From Geobacillus thermocatenulatus (GTDB taxonomy: Bacteria > Bacillota > Bacilli > Bacillales > Anoxybacillaceae): DNA of 64,000 nt. Where the stretch lies: positions 1,427,164-1,491,163 of the forward strand of contig NZ_NEWK01000002.1 of the NCBI RefSeq assembly GCF_002217655.1. The letters run 5' to 3'. Shown piece by piece: positions 62,036 to 64,000 of the stretch (its first letter is position 1; every line of letters starts with the position of its first letter). The notes beneath the pieces were generated by a model that made no database searches, was not told where the DNA came from, and saw only the letters and a program-made list of their open reading frames with translations. A program made the translations under genes and the position numbers.

Positions 62036-63038
62036 ACCCGTGGTGCTAGATAAAATGAGATAAGTATAAAAATAGCCCTTGCATGAAGGATCTCCTTTGA
62101 AATGAAAGTGCTACCAAACATTCAAAAGGAGAGTTCACATGCAAGAGCACTTTCATTTTACAACAGACGAAGCGAAAATTCAAAAACAATATGCAGCGAT
62201 TTTATTCTTTGTATCTGGACAATTGTCTTTAATTCAGATGTATTTACAACGCCGAAATCGCCATTTGTTGAAGCAAGAAGATGAGGTCATCATCGCCGTC
62301 CATGTTCTTGGAAAGTTGTTAAGTTTTACATCCGAACGAGCTTGGCACCGATTTGTGATCGGAAACTTATTTTCGAAAGATTTATTTCCTGAACGCTCTC
62401 GATATAACCGTCGCTGTCGAGATCTTGGCTTTGCCATCAAATGGATACGACATCAACTAGCCAAACGCGGACAACATCACGCTTATGCAGTAGTGGACAG
62501 CTTACCCATTGAACTCTGCCACCACGCACGAATGTATCGTGTCAAACGGTTTCAAGGAATCGCCGATATTGGGTATTGTGCATCCAAAAAGATGGCTTAC
62601 TATGGGTTGAAGCTTCATCTTCAGATCACCGACCAAGCGCTTCCGATGGGATATGTCGTCACCGAAGCATCCTGCCACGACCGGACAGCTGCATAAACCG
62701 TGATGACCCAACTTCCTCATCCGTACGCACTTGGTGATAAAGGATATATGAGCCAAGACTTGCAAAAGAAGCTGTATGATGAATACAAGATCGCTTTTTG
62801 GACGCCCGTTCGGAAAAACCAGAAGATCCACCAATCGAAAGCATGGAAACGGTGGATGAAACGAAAGCGCAAAGTCATTGAAACCGTGTTTTCCGTTCTC
62901 ATTGATCAGTACCGGATCACGGAGATTCGAGCCAACTCTGTTTCTGGATTTGAATCAGCTTTGGATGGCATTTTACTCGCTTATTCACTCGTCATTCTTG
63001 GGCTAGTTGAGCGTTAAAGTTCAACTAGCACCACGGGT
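62036..63038 (+). mobile_element. IS982-family element, full length
   Basis: 1003 bp, bounded by inverted repeats ACCCGTGGTGCTAG (62036) and CTAGCACCACGGGT (63038). One transposase frame broken by a single stop. No clear target duplication: the flanks do not match and the right flank lies inside a TniA-type gene fragment whose continuation is absent on the left, so a deletion followed insertion. Confidence 0.9.
62139..63017 (+). pseudogene. IS982 transposase with one nonsense codon
   Basis: 292 codons from ATG (after AAAAGGAGAGTTCAC) to TAA. HAYAVVDSLPIELCHHARMY holds the first Asp, VTEASCHDRTAA the second, VIETVFSVLIDQYRITEIRA the Glu. A TAA at 62694-62696 stands where the other IS982 copy has GAA (TAAET), so a single G-to-T change splits the gene. 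Otherwise intact. Confidence 0.9.
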
Positions 63039-63420
63039 GGTATATAGTAAAGTAAGAGGTATGGTTTTCTGGGATTTCCCCCTGCTCGATCAGGTGTTCG
63101 TAGAACACCGTCACGGGCATGGTGGGATGTTCTTTTCTTAGGGCTAAAATATGATCCTCATCATCGGGCGACAGACGCCTTGAGTGGCCGCGGTCCGAAC
63201 GGCGCTTTGGCTTTAAGGCGTCAAAGCCCCCTTTTTTGTATCGGGTGCACCAATCGAGGATCGTCTTGGCTGCGATTCGCTTGTCGCCCTGGTGGGGAAC
63301 ATGGTGCACTCGCTCGCTCACCTCTTTCAGATACGTCTTCGGTTCCACCTGCCCATTCACCAACGGAGCGATCAGCCCGTACCGAAACAGAGCGATGTCG
63401 TGTCTCATCGATTCATCCAT
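63039..63420 (-). pseudogene. 5' fragment of a second Mu/TniA-type transposase
   Basis: ATG 63420 follows AGGGAGGAGATCCAG. It encodes the N-terminal helix-turn-helix region (AAKTILDWCTRYKKGGFDAL, KPKRRSDRGHSRRLSPDDED) and reaches SYFTIY before the IS982 right end. The overlap with 59552-60590 (HILALRKEHPTMPVT) is similar but not identical, so these are two different copies. Confidence 0.8.
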
Positions 63421-63518
63421 CTGGATCTCCTCCCTGTCTCCCTGTGATGTTGGACCGTCCCGGTCCCCTCTACCCCCTATCTTACGAAACGGCTCGAGAT
63501 TCGTCGAGAGGAAGGGTT

Positions 63519-63646
63519 CAGTGATGGACATCGGTCAACGTTCCCGAAAATCCCTTGGTGGTCAAGGCATCGACAATGTGAACGAGATGCTTCAAGACCG
63601 GTTTGGAAAGTTGCAGCGTCAACCCCAAAGTGAAGAAAAACTTGTC
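63519..63646 (+). repeat. 128-bp direct repeat, right copy
   Basis: Identical to 58424-58551. Confidence 0.9.
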
Positions 63647-63730
63647 GATTCCTTGGTGATGTGCTAATCTATTCATGGGACATGAACCTCTTTGTGGGTA
63701 GTTGGTAGCACATCTATTCTAACCAAGGAG
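63519..63730 (-). pseudogene. 5' fragment of the IS701-like element
   Basis: ATG 63676 opens MNRLAHHQGIDKFFFTLGLT and about 40 more codons up to LTDVHH, then meets the TniA-type fragment at 63518. The upstream 50 bases, with AACCGGACTCC near 63735, are likely the IS left end. It shows what the copy at 57421 lacks. Confidence 0.7.
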
Positions 63731-63771
63731 TCCGGTTCATGTCTCCTTTTTTGTTTGATTGTCAATTTATG

Positions 63772-63990
63772 TTAGCGAATTTGCTCATCTACAGTATCAA
63801 TATTTAAAACTAGTGACTTGAATAATTCGACATCCTCTTCCTTGTTTGGATCAAGTTCACACCAAGTGTAATCCAGCAAAGATATGCGAACCGTAGGTTG
63901 TAACCCTTTAATCAAAGGTAAAAAATCCCTTAGAGTATCATACCAGGCCCTTTGTTCATCCCTATCATGAGGGTTATTATCCTTAGACAT
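63772..63990 (-). CDS. Hypothetical protein, possibly continuing past the window
   Basis: 72 residues from ATG 63990, acidic: DTLRDFLPLIKGLQPTVRIS, LLDYTWCELDPNKEEDVELF. No ribosome site is visible in the ten remaining bases and the frame stays open to the edge, so the true start may lie outside. AT-rich. Not recognised. Confidence 0.45.
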   Translation of the reverse strand: MSKDNNPHDRDEQRAWYDTLRDFLPLIKGLQPTVRISLLDYTWCELDPNKEEDVELFKSLVLNIDTVDEQIR

Positions 63991-64000
63991 TATCTTTTCA

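Overview
The window comes from a thermophilic, spore-forming Firmicute and reads as Geobacillus (kaustophilus/stearothermophilus/thermoleovorans group). Supporting signs are GC-rich codons with GGAGG-type ribosome sites and frequent GTG/TTG starts, a hut operon with HutP antitermination, Spo0M, the YuaF-FloT pair behind a SigW promoter, a lysine 6-dehydrogenase that looks like the G. stearothermophilus enzyme, and a dense load of IS982, IS701-like, IS1634, IS3 and TnpB elements. I saw no rRNA, tRNA or CRISPR array.

Layout. 1-6.3 kb: a lipoprotein (partial), a secreted amidase-domain protein, a 2-hydroxyacid dehydrogenase with a TerC membrane protein, and hutP-hutH with promoter, cre box, HutP RNA site and terminator. 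6.5-7.5 kb: an SPFH protein and a ribbon-helix-helix regulator behind an 18-bp palindrome. 7.7-13.1 kb: a five-gene puc-type molybdenum hydroxylase (xanthine dehydrogenase) operon. 13.3-14.9 kb: MerR regulator plus MFS exporter. 15.1-21.2 kb: a lysine-catabolic operon (aminotransferase, TPP enzyme, aldehyde dehydrogenase, lysine 6-dehydrogenase) with a long structured leader holding a terminator. 21.4-23.4 kb: thiC with its TPP riboswitch. 23.5-29.7 kb: signalling genes (chemoreceptor-like protein, RDD protein, a PAS-PP2C/STAS/kinase partner-switching module, a PocR-LuxR regulator). 30.0-34.6 kb: four overlapping genes for GDP-mannose-type sugar supply and glycosyl transfer. 34.9-43.1 kb: oxidoreductases, a NUDIX hydrolase, Spo0M, an RNA methyltransferase, and an Rrf2 regulator with an NmrA-type reductase, with IS remnants between. 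43.5-45.8 kb: an amino-acid symporter and small remnants. 45.8-47.2 kb: a frameshifted TnpB element sitting in the start of a lost type I methyltransferase gene. 47.6-52.2 kb: RlmCD, DagK, FloT, YuaF. 52.4-57.3 kb: an Rpn nuclease and membrane proteins, two of which share a duplicated module.

57.3-63.8 kb is an IS graveyard. An IS1380-type 5' fragment, an IS701-like transposase, a TniB/TniA-like (ExeA ATPase + Mu-type DDE) pair, IS1634 and IS982 remnants and a nearly complete IS982 with one nonsense codon are nested in each other. A perfect 128-bp direct repeat of IS701 sequence brackets about 5 kb of it. A 46-bp perfect-arm palindrome made only of IS982 ends lies alone at the far left of the window.

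Most functional calls rest on motifs and gene order read by eye; no database search was possible. Regulatory calls (cre, SigW promoters, TPP riboswitch, HutP triplets, Rrf2 operators) are direct sequence matches to known consensus forms; their activity is inferred.
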